The notes: a model not told the origin generated them from the letters alone. DNA of 64,000 nucleotides from Anaeromyxobacter diazotrophicus (GCF_013340205.1 NZ_BJTG01000002.1:525001-589000), one strand, 5' to 3'. Shown: positions 25,945 to 34,816, counted from the stretch's first letter. Numbers and translations are program-made.

Positions 25945-28038
25945 TCAGGGCGCGCCCGCGCCGGGCGAGAGCACCACCGTGCAGAGCGTCGCGGGGCAGG
26001 CGAGCCGCCCGGTGAAGACGGCCGTCCGCGAGGGGCGCAGCTCGCCGTAGCCCGGCGCGTAGCCGGCGGGCGCGAGGCGCGCCGCGAGCGGGCCGGACCC
26101 CGCCACGACCAGCACCGCGCGCGGCGACGCGGCGGGGCCGACCTCGACCGCGCGCTCGAGGTCGAACGGCTGGAGCCGCGTCCCCGGGATCGCCCACACG
26201 CCCAGCCGCTCCCCGGCGGTGAGCGGCCTGAGCCGCGCCTCCTCGTCCGGGAAGGGCCAGCGCAGCTCCACCTCGTGCGCGCCCGCCCCGAGGAGCCGGT
26301 CCAGCACGAGGAGCCCGCCGTCGGCGAGGAGGAGCTCGCGCCGGTGGACCACGCCGAGGCGCGCGTACCCCTGGTGCTCGCCCGCGAAGCGCTCGCCCTC
26401 CGCGCCCGAGGCGAAGGCGAGCCGGACGGCGCGGGCGGCGTCCGGGAGCGCGAAGGGCCGCCCCCGCGGGATGGGCGCCTGCTCGGCGCCGTCCAGCGCC
26501 ACCGTGGCGTGCGCCCGGGTGGCGCGGAACGCGTCGCGCAGCGCGGGGTCCGCCGTGTAGCAGGGCGAGCCTGGGTCGCACACCACGAGCTCCCCCCCGA
26601 GGCGCAGCTCGAACGCGAGCTTGTCGTTGTGCGAGTGGCCGCCCACGCCCGCCTGCCCGTTGCGGCCGCACGACAGGGCCACCTCGGCCCCGCCGCGCCG
26701 CAGCAGGTGGAACCCGCCTTCGGGGAAGCTGGCCGAGCGCGGCGGCGGGCCGGGCGGCGCCGCCGCCAGCCGCTCGAGCGCCGCCGGGCCGCAGGTCCAG
26801 AGCGCCTCCTCGGCGTCCTCGACCCCGGGGCGGAGTCGCAGCGCCGCGTCCCCGGTCACCGCCGCGCCGAGGGGGAGGAGGTAGCCCGCGTCGAGCGCGG
26901 GCCTGGCGCGGAAGGCGAGGACCCGGCCCGAGTCGTGGTCGCCGAGCTGCGGGAGCGCGCCGCCCTGGAAGAGGAGCGCGCGCGCGGCGGCGTACATCGC
27001 CGCCAGCCGCCGGGCGTAGGCCTCGCCGAGCCGCGCGCGGGCGCGCCGCGCCAGGAGCGCCCCCGCCGTGAAGAGCTCGAGCGCCAGGCGGTGGTAGGGG
27101 ACGGAGCCCTCGAAGCTCGTCCCGTCGGCGTGGGTCTGGGCGAGGATCTCGCGGCGGAGCCCCGCCGCGCCGGCGGCGCGCCAGCGGGGGGCCTCCGGCC
27201 ACTCGGGGAGGAGCGCCGCGGCGGCGAGCAACCCCACCAGGTCGGCCACGAGGTGATTGTTCGGGATAGCGCCGGCGTCCTCCCGCCGCGCGAGGAGGAG
27301 GCGCGCCGTCCCCACCGCGAGCTGCGCCAGGGCGAGCGCGTGAGGGGGGTCCGCCAGGGCGGGCTGACCTGAGAGGAGCGCGTGCGCCTGGCCGGCGCAC
27401 ACGAGGCGCAGCGCGGCCTCCATCGGGGAGGCCCACTGCACCCCCGCGCCCAGCGGGTTCTCGGCCGCGAAGTCGCGCAGGGACGCGGTGAAGGCCTCGG
27501 CGTAGCGGGCGGCACGTTCCGGGGCGGCCACGCCGGCGCAGCCGAGCGCCACCCACTGCTCGCCGCGCCCTACCGCCCAGGCGGCCTTGGGGTCGGCCCC
27601 CTGCACGCTCGGCGAGAGCGTGCCGCGGACCGGGGAGGGCGGGAAGCGGAGCCGGGTCAGCGGGTCGAGGTTCCAGTCGGTCCCTCCGCCGTCGCGCGAG
27701 ACCTCGACCTCGCGCCCGAAGATGGTCCACCGGCCCGAGAGCGCCTCCTCCGCGCGCGCGACGGCGCGCTCCCGCTCCGCCGGGAAGCGCCGCGCCAGCG
27801 CCTCCGCCAGCCCGAACCGGTCGTACGCGACGAGCGCTCGGCCGGGGCTCCCGAGCCGGCGGGACAGCTCCGCGGCCGAGGCGCAGCCGATCCCGTCGAG
27901 GAGCTCCCGCGCCGGAGGGGACGCGGGTTCCGCCCGCGCGCGCACGCTGCGCCAGGCGCGGCGCGTGGCTCCCGCGAGGAGGCGCCCGGGCGGCACGCGC
28001 GCCGCCAGGTAGTTCAGGGGGAGCGGCCAGGGGGACAT
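25945..28038 (-). CDS. Heparinase II/III-family protein
   Basis: The 697-residue protein has the alpha/alpha toroid of polysaccharide lyases (central motif AIPNNHLVADLVGL followed by THADGTSFEGSVPYHRLALELF) and the C-terminal heparinase II/III beta-sandwich with VGGHSHNDKLAFEL, CDPGSPCYTADPALRDAFRATRAHATV split in two, where His and Tyr are expected to act. These enzymes cleave uronic-acid polysaccharides or help build surface polymers. No signal peptide is seen, which points to a cytoplasmic or membrane-associated role in capsule or slime metabolism rather than to feeding on external polymers. It is followed by the TldD-like gene 78 bases downstream on the same strand. Confidence 0.82.
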   Translation of the reverse strand: MSPWPLPLNYLAARVPPGRLLAGATRRAWRSVRARAEPASPPARELLDGIGCASAAELSRRLGSPGRALVAYDRFGLAEALARRFPAERERAVARAEEALSGRWTIFGREVEVSRDGGGTDWNLDPLTRLRFPPSPVRGTLSPSVQGADPKAAWAVGRGEQWVALGCAGVAAPERAARYAEAFTASLRDFAAENPLGAGVQWASPMEAALRLVCAGQAHALLSGQPALADPPHALALAQLAVGTARLLLARREDAGAIPNNHLVADLVGLLAAAALLPEWPEAPRWRAAGAAGLRREILAQTHADGTSFEGSVPYHRLALELFTAGALLARRARARLGEAYARRLAAMYAAARALLFQGGALPQLGDHDSGRVLAFRARPALDAGYLLPLGAAVTGDAALRLRPGVEDAEEALWTCGPAALERLAAAPPGPPPRSASFPEGGFHLLRRGGAEVALSCGRNGQAGVGGHSHNDKLAFELRLGGELVVCDPGSPCYTADPALRDAFRATRAHATVALDGAEQAPIPRGRPFALPDAARAVRLAFASGAEGERFAGEHQGYARLGVVHRRELLLADGGLLVLDRLLGAGAHEVELRWPFPDEEARLRPLTAGERLGVWAIPGTRLQPFDLERAVEVGPAASPRAVLVVAGSGPLAARLAPAGYAPGYGELRPSRTAVFTGRLACPATLCTVVLSPGAGAP

Positions 28039-28166
28039 GGGGTGGCCTCGCAGCAAGGAGCTGGCCAGAGGGGCGCGCCCGCCGATGGGCGGACGCGCTT
28101 TGGCGGATGCCTGGCCGGAGGCAGGGCGCGCGCGGCGACGCGGTGAGCCCAGGCGCCGCCTCGGGT

Positions 28167-28182
28167 GGGAAACGGTTTTCCC
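28167..28182. promoter_or_regulatory. Palindrome upstream of the sigma-54-type promoter
   Basis: GGGAAA and TTTCCC are separated by four bases (CGGT), a perfect inverted repeat. Its centre lies about 64 bases upstream of the transcription start predicted from the -24/-12 element at 28212-28228, within the range in which sigma-54 activators bind. It stands out as an AT-richer patch in this GC-rich region. Binding of an activator is inference. The rest of the 28039-28284 gap (divergent from the heparinase-type gene) shows nothing else I can name. Confidence 0.4.
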
Positions 28183-28211
28183 CGGAGGGCCGTGGAACCC
28201 GCGCCTTCGCG

Positions 28212-28228
28212 TTGGCAGATTCCTTGCT
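28212..28228 (+). promoter_or_regulatory. Sigma-54 (RpoN) -24/-12 promoter
   Basis: TTGGCAGATTCCTTGCT matches the YTGGCACGNNNNTTGCW consensus with the invariant GG and GC exactly ten bases apart. Only the CG after TGGCA deviates (GA). Transcription would start about 28239, giving a 46-base leader with GAAGGAGG before the GTG at 28285. This fits a gene switched on by an enhancer-binding protein, a frequent arrangement in myxobacteria. Confidence 0.7.
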
Positions 28229-28284
28229 CGATTCCGGTCCAGGGTTCGGCCGGTTCCGAGCTCGACTCCCGAAGGAGGCAGTGC

Positions 28285-28851
28285 GTGAGCGCGACTGGCA
28301 TGGGGCTGCTGCTCGAGGAGCACCGGACGGAGATCGGCACCACCTGGCGGCAGGCCGTCGAGCGCGAGCTCGCGGTCCGCGAGCCGGCGCTCGCGTTCGC
28401 GGTGGCGCCGCTCCTGCGGGAGATGGCGCTCGCGCTCGGCGGGGACGCCGAGGCGCGCCGCTCGCGCGAGGCGTGGACCCGCTGCGCCGTGCTGGTGCGG
28501 TCCAGCGCGGCGCCGGCCCAGCTGGCGCGCGAGTTCAAGCTGCTCCACCGCTGCCTGTGGCAGGCGCTCAAGACGCGCGGAGCGCCCATCAGCCAGGGCG
28601 AGCGGCTCGCGGCGGACGAGTGGCTCGACGAGGCGCTGGCGGAGGCGCTGGAGCGGCTCGAGCGCGTGCGGCTGCGCGCCGCCTCGTTCGAGCAGCACGG
28701 GCCGGTGGTCATCCCGCCCATCGCCCGGCAGACGCGGGCCGCCGTCCCGCCCCGGCCCACGCCGCCGCCGCTCCCGCGCCGCGCCACGGCGCGCCCGGCG
28801 CCGGCCGCGCCGGAGCCGATCCTCGAGCTCGAGCCCATCGACCCCTCGTGA
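28285..28851 (+). CDS. RsbRD-N-like protein with Pro-rich tail
   Basis: A 188-residue cytoplasmic protein. The first 130 residues are all-helical (LLLEEHRTEIGTTWRQAVERE, LAREFKLLHRCLWQALKTRG in the middle) and resemble the RsbRD N-terminal domain found in front of myxobacterial sensor kinases and stressosome proteins; the match is by pattern only. The last 55 residues are Pro/Ala/Arg-rich, ending in an acidic ILELEPIDPS. The GTG start is fixed by GAAGGAGG 6 bases upstream. A sigma-54-type promoter lies 57 bases before the start. It precedes a Ser/Thr kinase gene by 96 bases, so a signalling role is plausible. Confidence 0.65.
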   Translation: MSATGMGLLLEEHRTEIGTTWRQAVERELAVREPALAFAVAPLLREMALALGGDAEARRSREAWTRCAVLVRSSAAPAQLAREFKLLHRCLWQALKTRGAPISQGERLAADEWLDEALAEALERLERVRLRAASFEQHGPVVIPPIARQTRAAVPPRPTPPPLPRRATARPAPAAPEPILELEPIDPS

Positions 28852-28947
28852 ACGGCCCCGCCGCCCCCGGGGCGGCGGTGTGGTCAGGCGTGGGCCGGCG
28901 ACAGGTTTGCTGGGCGTGCGCGCGCGCTGCGGTAAGATGCGGCGCGC

Positions 28948-30540
28948 GTGCGCACGTTCGGTAAATACCGCCTGGTCGAGCCAGTCGCCTCCGGCGGGAT
29001 GGCCGAGGTGTGGCGCGCGGAGGCCCCGGGGGCGGAGGGCTTCGTGAAGGAGGTCGCGCTGAAGCTCATCCGCGGCGACCACGACGCGCGGGGCGACTTC
29101 GTCCGGATGTTCGTGCAGGAGGCGCGGCTCGCCTCGCGGCTCTCCCACGCCAACATCGTCCAGGTCTTCGACTTCGACCAGGTGGACGGCCGGTACTACA
29201 TCGCGATGGAGCTGGTGCGCGGGCGCACGCTGCGCGAGGTGGTGGACCGCTGCCGCGAGCAGGGGGCGCGGCTGGGGCTGGCGCGCGCCGTTCACGTCTG
29301 CGCCGAGGTGGCGCGCGCGCTCGCCTACGCGCACCGGCTGGAGGAGGGCGGCGCGCCGGCCGGGCTCGTGCACCGCGACGTGTCGCCGCAGAACGTCCTG
29401 GTGTCGTTCGAGGGCGAGGTGAAGCTCACCGACTTCGGGATCGCGCGCGCCCTGGGCGCCTCCGAGGTGACCGCGCCCGGCACGGTGAAGGGGAAGCTCG
29501 CGTACATGGCGCCGGAGCAGGCGCGGGGCGAGCCGGTGGACGGCCGCGCCGACGTCTTCGCGCTGGGGGTGGTGCTGTGGGAGCTGTGCGCGGGGCGCCG
29601 GCTCTTCGCGCGCGACACCGACGCCGCCACGCTGGCGGCGCTCCTCTCGCCCGAGCCGCTCTCCCCGCCCTCGGCCTGGAACGAGGCGGTGCCGCCGCGA
29701 CTCGACGAGGTGGCGCTGGCTGCGCTCGAGCGCGATCCCGCCCGACGCACCGCGTCCGCCGACGCCTTCGCCGAGGCGCTGGCGGGCCTGCGGCTCGAGC
29801 TCGCCGAGGGGCACGAGGACCTCGACCTGCGCGCGCTCATGCGGAGGCTGTGGCCGGAGGGGATCACCCCGGCGGCGCGGGCTCCGGCGGCGCCCACGTT
29901 GGTGCGCGAGGCCGCCGGGACCGCCGTCCGGGCGGCGCCGCCGGCGCAGGTGGCGCTCGAGGACCTGTCCACGCGGACCGCGCTCCCGCCCGCCCCGCGG
30001 CGGCGCCTGGGCGTGCTCCTGACGGCCGCGGCGCTCGCCGTCGCGGCGGTGGGGGGCGCGGCGGTGTGGAGGGGAGCGCGGGGGGCGACGGCGCACGCGA
30101 CCGCCACCGAGGCGGTGACCGCGAACGCGACCGCGAGTCCGTCCGCGACCCCGATGTCGACCGCGACCGCGACCCCGACCCCGACCGCGACCGCGACCGC
30201 GATGCCGACCGCGACGCCGACCGCGACGCCGACCGCGACGCCGACCGCGACGCCGACCGCGACGCCGACCGCGGGCCGCCCCGAGGCCCCACCCCCTGCG
30301 CCCCCTCGCCCGAAGGTCGCCCGCGCCACCCCCGCCGTCCTCGAGGTCCACGTCTCCCCCTGGGCCATGCTCAGCGTCGACGGCGGGCCGGCCGAGGAGG
30401 TCGTGGTGCGGCGCGACCTGAAGCTCCTGCCCGGCCAGCACACCCTGCGCGTCGAGCGCCCCGGGGCCGGGACCGCCGAGCTGGAGCTCTCGCTCGGCGC
30501 CGGCGAGCGCCGGCGCTGGGCGCCGCGCCTGAAGCGCTGA
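28948..30540 (+). CDS. Ser/Thr protein kinase, membrane-anchored, with TATP-repeat linker
   Basis: The 530-residue protein has a kinase domain (about 1-275) with glycine loop VASGGMAEVW, the ATP Lys in VALKLI, catalytic loop HRDVSPQN (myxobacterial variant of HRDLKPxN), DFGIA and APEQARG, so it should be active. A single membrane span (about 353-374) follows a variable cytoplasmic part. Outside it comes a 60-residue Thr/Ala/Pro repeat (about 386-443) coded by GACCGC hexamers, then a small beta domain of PEGA type (LEVHVSPWAMLSVDGGP ... LLPGQHTLRVERPG). The GTG start has no ribosome-binding site; a TAAGAT box lies 9 bases before it. Substrates unknown. Confidence 0.9.
   Translation: MRTFGKYRLVEPVASGGMAEVWRAEAPGAEGFVKEVALKLIRGDHDARGDFVRMFVQEARLASRLSHANIVQVFDFDQVDGRYYIAMELVRGRTLREVVDRCREQGARLGLARAVHVCAEVARALAYAHRLEEGGAPAGLVHRDVSPQNVLVSFEGEVKLTDFGIARALGASEVTAPGTVKGKLAYMAPEQARGEPVDGRADVFALGVVLWELCAGRRLFARDTDAATLAALLSPEPLSPPSAWNEAVPPRLDEVALAALERDPARRTASADAFAEALAGLRLELAEGHEDLDLRALMRRLWPEGITPAARAPAAPTLVREAAGTAVRAAPPAQVALEDLSTRTALPPAPRRRLGVLLTAAALAVAAVGGAAVWRGARGATAHATATEAVTANATASPSATPMSTATATPTPTATATAMPTATPTATPTATPTATPTATPTAGRPEAPPPAPPRPKVARATPAVLEVHVSPWAMLSVDGGPAEEVVVRRDLKLLPGQHTLRVERPGAGTAELELSLGAGERRRWAPRLKR
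30105..30276 (+). repeat. GACCGC/GACGCC hexamer array in the kinase gene
   Basis: About 28 hexamer units, first irregular (GACCGC, GAACGC, GAGTCC, GACCCC) and then regular dodecamers GACGCCGACCGC repeated five or more times at about 30216-30270, encode Thr-Ala and Thr-Pro pairs. The perfect dodecamer copies suggest recent slippage, so copy number is likely to vary between strains. The unit is the same as in the DUF763 gene tail. Confidence 0.88.
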
Positions 30541-30606
30541 GCGGGTCTCCCGCGACCGCCTCCTGACCGGCTCAGGCCGGGATCGCACCTCCACCCACAC
30601 GGACCG

Positions 30607-30630
30607 GCGCGCCCCACGTCCGGGGCGCGC
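30607..30630. terminator. GC hairpin after the kinase gene (possible terminator)
   Basis: GCGCGCCCC and GGGGCGCGC form a nine-base perfect stem around a six-base loop. There is no T run on either side, so it is at best an atypical terminator for the kinase gene that ends at 30540. It lies two bases before the -35 box of the next promoter and could instead be part of that control region. Confidence 0.4.
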
Positions 30631-30631
30631 G

Positions 30632-30680
30632 TTGACATCCGTCGGGTCGAGTGAGTATTTTGAGTGTCAACTTTTGAGTA
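30632..30680 (+). promoter_or_regulatory. Promoter and direct-repeat operator candidate before the MerR-like gene
   Basis: TTGACA (30632-30637) and TATTTT (30656-30661) are 18 bases apart, a good vegetative promoter in an unusually AT-rich stretch. Two copies of TTTTGAGT lie at 30658-30665 and 30672-30679, the first over the -10 box, and a related GAGTGAGT precedes them. The arrangement suits binding of a regulator, possibly the MerR-like protein encoded at 30706, to its own promoter. Confidence 0.55.
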
Positions 30681-30705
30681 GAATATTTCCAAGCGAATCC
30701 AAACG

Positions 30706-31218
30706 ATGGCCTTCCTGCTCACCTCCACCGACCTCGATCGCCTCGAGCGCGATCGCGTCCGGGGCGTGACCAGCCGGGAGGTCGTGAAGCTGTTCCAGAG
30801 CCGCGGCGCGCGGCTGTCGGCCGCGACCTTCCGCAAGTACGTCCAGGCGGGGCTCCTGCCGCGGAGCCGCCGGGTGGGCCGCAAGGGCAAGCACACCGGC
30901 TCCACGGGGCTCTACCCGGTGGCGGTGGTGCGGCGGATCGACCTCATCAAGCGGATGCTGGCCGACGGGCTCACGCTGGACGACGTCCGGCAGAGCTTCG
31001 TCGCGGTGAAGCACCGCCTCGAGGAGGTGCAGGGCGGGTGGGGCGCGCTCGTCTCCGAGCTGGAGCAGCGCGCCCAGGCGCACCCGCGGCGCCGCGAGGT
31101 GGAGCGCGAGCTGGCGCGCGCCGAGCGCGAGATGCGCTCCGCGCTGCGGCGCGTGGAGAAGGTGGGCGGCCGGATCGCGACGGTGCGGCGGGCCGGGCTG
31201 GAGGGCGTGAGCGGTTGA
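30706..31218 (+). CDS. MerR-like transcriptional regulator
   Basis: A 170-residue protein with a winged-helix MerR-type DNA-binding domain: GVTSREVVKLFQSRGARLSAATFRKYVQAGLLPRSRRV (first helices and wing, given in two runs here: positions about 20-57), then GLYPVAVVRRIDLIKRMLADGLTLDDV. The C-terminal half is a long amphipathic helix rich in Arg and Glu, a coiled coil for dimerisation, with no Cys that would sense metal. The effector is unknown. An AT-rich promoter with direct repeats precedes it. It is followed 69 bases later by a sigma-region-4 protein gene in the same direction, and the two may form an operon. Confidence 0.8.
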   Translation: MAFLLTSTDLDRLERDRVRGVTSREVVKLFQSRGARLSAATFRKYVQAGLLPRSRRVGRKGKHTGSTGLYPVAVVRRIDLIKRMLADGLTLDDVRQSFVAVKHRLEEVQGGWGALVSELEQRAQAHPRRREVERELARAEREMRSALRRVEKVGGRIATVRRAGLEGVSG

Positions 31219-31287
31219 CGTCGCCGGCGCCTGCGGGGCGCGGCGGGCGGTGCACGGGCGGGCGGTTCAGGGGATGGGAGGCGTGGG

Positions 31288-31857
<570 letters not shown>

Positions 31858-31901
31858 CGCGGTCGAGGCCCGGCGGGGAGGCCCCGGCCCTCAGGCCGTC
31901 C

Positions 31902-31930
31902 TTGAACTTCCCCCCCGCGGACGCTACAAG
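31902..31930 (+). promoter_or_regulatory. Candidate promoter of the purHDE operon
   Basis: TTGAAC at 31902-31907 and TACAAG at 31925-31930 are 17 bases apart, in the 98-base gap before purH. The resulting leader would be about 20 bases with AAGAGG as ribosome-binding site. No purine riboswitch-like fold was recognised in this short space. Confidence 0.35.
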
Positions 31931-31955
31931 GGGCACCCCCTGCAAGAGGTGCTCC

Positions 31956-33530
31956 ATGGTTCGTCGCGCCATCCTCTCGGTCTCCGACAAGGCGGGGCTC
32001 GTGCCCTTCGCGCGCCGGCTGGCGGCCCGCGGAGTCGAGCTCCTCTCGACCGGCGGCACGCAGCGCGCGCTCGCCGACGCCGGCCTGCAGGTGAAGCCGG
32101 TCGGCGAGTTCACCCAGGCCCCCGAGATCCTCGGCGGCCGCGTGAAGACCCTCCACCCCCGCATCCACGGCGGCATCCTCTACCGCCGCGGGCTCGCCGC
32201 CGACGAGGCGGACGTGAAGGCCCGCGACATCCTCCCCATCGACCTCGTGGTGGTGAACCTCTACCCGTTCCGCGAGGCGGTCGCGGCCGGCAAGTCGTTC
32301 GCCGAGTGCGTGGAGGAGATCGACATCGGCGGGCCGAGCATGGTGCGCGCCGCCGCCAAGAACGCCGCCCACGTGGCGGTGCTGGTCGACCCGGCCGACT
32401 ACGACCGCGTGGCCGGCGAGATCGAGCAGAGCGGCGTGGTCGGCGAGCCGACGCGCTTCTACCTCATGCGCAAGGCGTTCGCGCACACCGCGGCCTACGA
32501 CGCGGCCATCGCCGAGTACCTCTCCTCGCGCGGCGCGCCGACCGACAAGCCGCGCCACTTCCCCGACGTCCTGGGCGTGGTCTACGAGAAGGCACAGGAC
32601 CTCCGCTACGGCGAGAACCCGCACCAGGCCGGCGCCTTCTACCGCGCCACCCGCGAGCCCGCCGAGCCCACCATCGCCTACGCCGAGGTGCTGCAGGGCA
32701 AGGAGCTCAGCTACAACAACCTGCTCGACCTCGAGGCCGCGCTCGCCTGCGTCAAGGAGTTCGACGAGACCGCCTGCGCCGTCATCAAGCACAACACGCC
32801 CTGCGGCGTCGCGAAGGGCGACACGCCCGCCGAGGCGTTCGCCCGCGCTCGCGCCTGCGACCCCGTGTCCGCCTTCGGCGGCATCGTGGCGCTCAACCGC
32901 CCGGTGGACGCCGAGGCCGCCAAGGAGCTCACCGACCTCTTCCTCGAGTGCGTGGTGGCGCCGTCGTACACGCCCGAGGGGCGCGCGCTGCTGGCCGCGA
33001 AGAAGAACCTGCGGCTCCTCGAGAGTCCCCGCCTCGCCGAGCCGCGCGAGAGCTGGAAGCGCCGGCCGGAGGAGGCGCGCGAGCTGCGCTCGGTGGTGGG
33101 CGGGCTGCTCGTGATGGACCGCGACCTCGGGCGCATCCGCCGCGACGAGTGCCAGCTCATGACCCGCCGCGCGCCCACCGAGCAGGAGTGGCGCGACCTC
33201 CTCTTCGCCTGGAAGGTCGTGAAGCACGTGAAGTCGAACGCCATCGTCTTCGCGCAGGGCGACCGAACCACCGCCATCGGCGGCGGCCAGACCAGCCGGG
33301 TCGAGTCGGTGAAGACGGCCGTCATGAAGGCGGCCCTCGAGGTGCGCGGCTCGTCCGTCGCCTCGGACGCCTTCTTCCCCTTCAAGGACGGCGTGGAGGA
33401 GATCATCCGCGCCGGCGCCACCGCCATCATCCAGCCGGGCGGCTCGGTGCGCGATCCCGAGGTTGTGGCCGCCGCGGACGCCGCGGGGCTCGCCATGGTC
33501 TCGACGGGGATGCGCCACTTCCGCCACTGA
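31956..33530 (+). CDS. purH: Bifunctional AICAR transformylase / IMP cyclohydrolase
   Basis: The 524-residue enzyme performs the last two steps of IMP synthesis. The N-terminal cyclohydrolase (MGS-like) domain has SVSDKAGLVPFARRL, STGGTQRAL, GGRVKTLHPRIHGGIL and EEIDIGGPSMVRAAAKN; the transformylase domain has RYGENPHQAGAFYR, GKELSYNNLLDLEAAL, IKHNTPCGVA (catalytic Lys-His) and GGGQTSRVESVKTA. Length matches the family. AAGAGG lies 7 bases before the ATG. It heads a purH-purD-purE operon; purD starts 11 bases after its stop. Confidence 0.97.
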   Translation: MVRRAILSVSDKAGLVPFARRLAARGVELLSTGGTQRALADAGLQVKPVGEFTQAPEILGGRVKTLHPRIHGGILYRRGLAADEADVKARDILPIDLVVVNLYPFREAVAAGKSFAECVEEIDIGGPSMVRAAAKNAAHVAVLVDPADYDRVAGEIEQSGVVGEPTRFYLMRKAFAHTAAYDAAIAEYLSSRGAPTDKPRHFPDVLGVVYEKAQDLRYGENPHQAGAFYRATREPAEPTIAYAEVLQGKELSYNNLLDLEAALACVKEFDETACAVIKHNTPCGVAKGDTPAEAFARARACDPVSAFGGIVALNRPVDAEAAKELTDLFLECVVAPSYTPEGRALLAAKKNLRLLESPRLAEPRESWKRRPEEARELRSVVGGLLVMDRDLGRIRRDECQLMTRRAPTEQEWRDLLFAWKVVKHVKSNAIVFAQGDRTTAIGGGQTSRVESVKTAVMKAALEVRGSSVASDAFFPFKDGVEEIIRAGATAIIQPGGSVRDPEVVAAADAAGLAMVSTGMRHFRH

Positions 33531-33541
33531 GGAGCACCGCC

Positions 33542-34816
33542 ATGCGCATCCTCCTCGTCGGGTCCGGTGGGCGCGAGCACGCCCTCGCCTGGAAGATCGC
33601 GCAGAGCCCGCTCGTCGAGGAGCTGTGGTGCGCCCCCGGCAACCCGGGCGCGGCGCGGGTCGCGAAGCTGCTGCCCATCGCCGCCGACGACGTCGAGGCG
33701 CTGGCCGGCGCGGCGCTGCGGCTCGCCGCCGACCTGGTGGTGGTCGGGCCGGAGGCGCCGCTCGTCGGGGGCCTCGCCGACCGCCTGGCCGCGGCCGGGA
33801 TCCCGGTCTTCGGCCCCACCGCCGGCGCCGCCGAGATCGAGGGCTCGAAGGCCTTCGCCAAGGACGTCATGCTGGCGGCCGGCATCCCCACCGCCGCCCA
33901 CGGCACGTTCACCGAGCTCGCGCCGGCGCTCGACTTCGCGCGCACGCGGCAGGGCCGGGTGGTGGTGAAGGCCGACGGCCTCGCCGCCGGCAAGGGCGTG
34001 GTGGTGGCGGGGTCGCTCGACGAGGCGGAGCGCGCGCTGCGCGACATGCTGGTGGGGCACGTGCACGGCGCGGCCGGCGCGACGGTGGTGGTGGAGGAGC
34101 GGCTGGAGGGGCGCGAGGCGAGCGTCATCGCGCTCACCGACGGCGAACGGGTGCGGCTCCTCCCCTCGGCCCAGGACCACAAGCGCGTCGGCGACGGCGA
34201 CACCGGCCCGAACACCGGCGGCATGGGCGCCTTCTCTCCCGCGCCGCAGGTCACGGCCGAGGTCGCCCGCGAGGTGGAGGCGCGCGTGCTCCTGCCCGCC
34301 ATCCGCGAGCTGGCGAAGCGCGGCCGGCCCTTCCGCGGGGCGCTCTACGCCGGCCTCATGTTCACCCCCGCGGGCCTGCGCGTGCTGGAGTTCAACGCCC
34401 GCCTGGGCGACCCGGAGACGCAGCCCATCCTCATGCGCCTGCGCGGCGACCTCGTGCCGGCGCTGCTCGCCGCCGCGCGGGGCGACCTCTCCGGCATCAC
34501 CCTCGACGTGGACCCCCGCCCGGCGGTGGGGATCGTCCTGGCGGCCGAGCGCTACCCGGCGCGGCCGGTGACGGGCGACGTCCTGGCCGGGCTCGACGGG
34601 CCCTTCGACGAGGGCGTGCAGATCTTCCAGGCCGGCACCACCCGCGCGCCGGACGGGCGCGTGGTGAGCTCCGGCGGCCGCGTGCTCACCGCCTGCGCCC
34701 TGGGCGACGACCTCGCCGCTGCGCGGACGCGGGCCTACGCCGCCCTGGGGCGGGTCCGGCTCCGCGGCGGGCACTTCCGCAAGGACATCGGGCTGCAAGG
34801 GGGGACCTACACATGA
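33542..34816 (+). CDS. purD: Phosphoribosylamine-glycine ligase (GAR synthetase)
   Basis: The 424-residue ATP-grasp ligase joins glycine to phosphoribosylamine, the second step of purine synthesis. Family motifs are MRILLVGSGGREHALAWK, VVGPEAPL, GSKAFAKDVM, VVKADGLAAGKGV (ATP site), ALTDGERVRLLPSAQDHKR, GPNTGGMGAFSPAP and LEFNARLGDPETQ. It lies between purH and purE and its stop overlaps the purE start by four bases (ATGA), so translation is coupled. Confidence 0.97.
   Translation: MRILLVGSGGREHALAWKIAQSPLVEELWCAPGNPGAARVAKLLPIAADDVEALAGAALRLAADLVVVGPEAPLVGGLADRLAAAGIPVFGPTAGAAEIEGSKAFAKDVMLAAGIPTAAHGTFTELAPALDFARTRQGRVVVKADGLAAGKGVVVAGSLDEAERALRDMLVGHVHGAAGATVVVEERLEGREASVIALTDGERVRLLPSAQDHKRVGDGDTGPNTGGMGAFSPAPQVTAEVAREVEARVLLPAIRELAKRGRPFRGALYAGLMFTPAGLRVLEFNARLGDPETQPILMRLRGDLVPALLAAARGDLSGITLDVDPRPAVGIVLAAERYPARPVTGDVLAGLDGPFDEGVQIFQAGTTRAPDGRVVSSGGRVLTACALGDDLAAARTRAYAALGRVRLRGGHFRKDIGLQGGTYT

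Noticed and set aside
28285-28851. Histidine kinase or anti-sigma factor
   Set aside because: There is no ATPase domain (no N, G1 or G2 box) and no phosphorylatable His motif; only the helical N-terminal type domain is present.
25945-30600. Minus-strand open frame of 1551 codons
   Set aside because: Only the part up to 28038 has protein family motifs (heparinase II/III). The rest is antisense to the RsbRD-like and kinase genes, with His/Arg-rich composition.
30706-31218. Metal-sensing MerR (CueR/ZntR type)
   Set aside because: There is no Cys in the effector half and the protein has an Arg/Glu-rich coiled coil instead of the metal loop.
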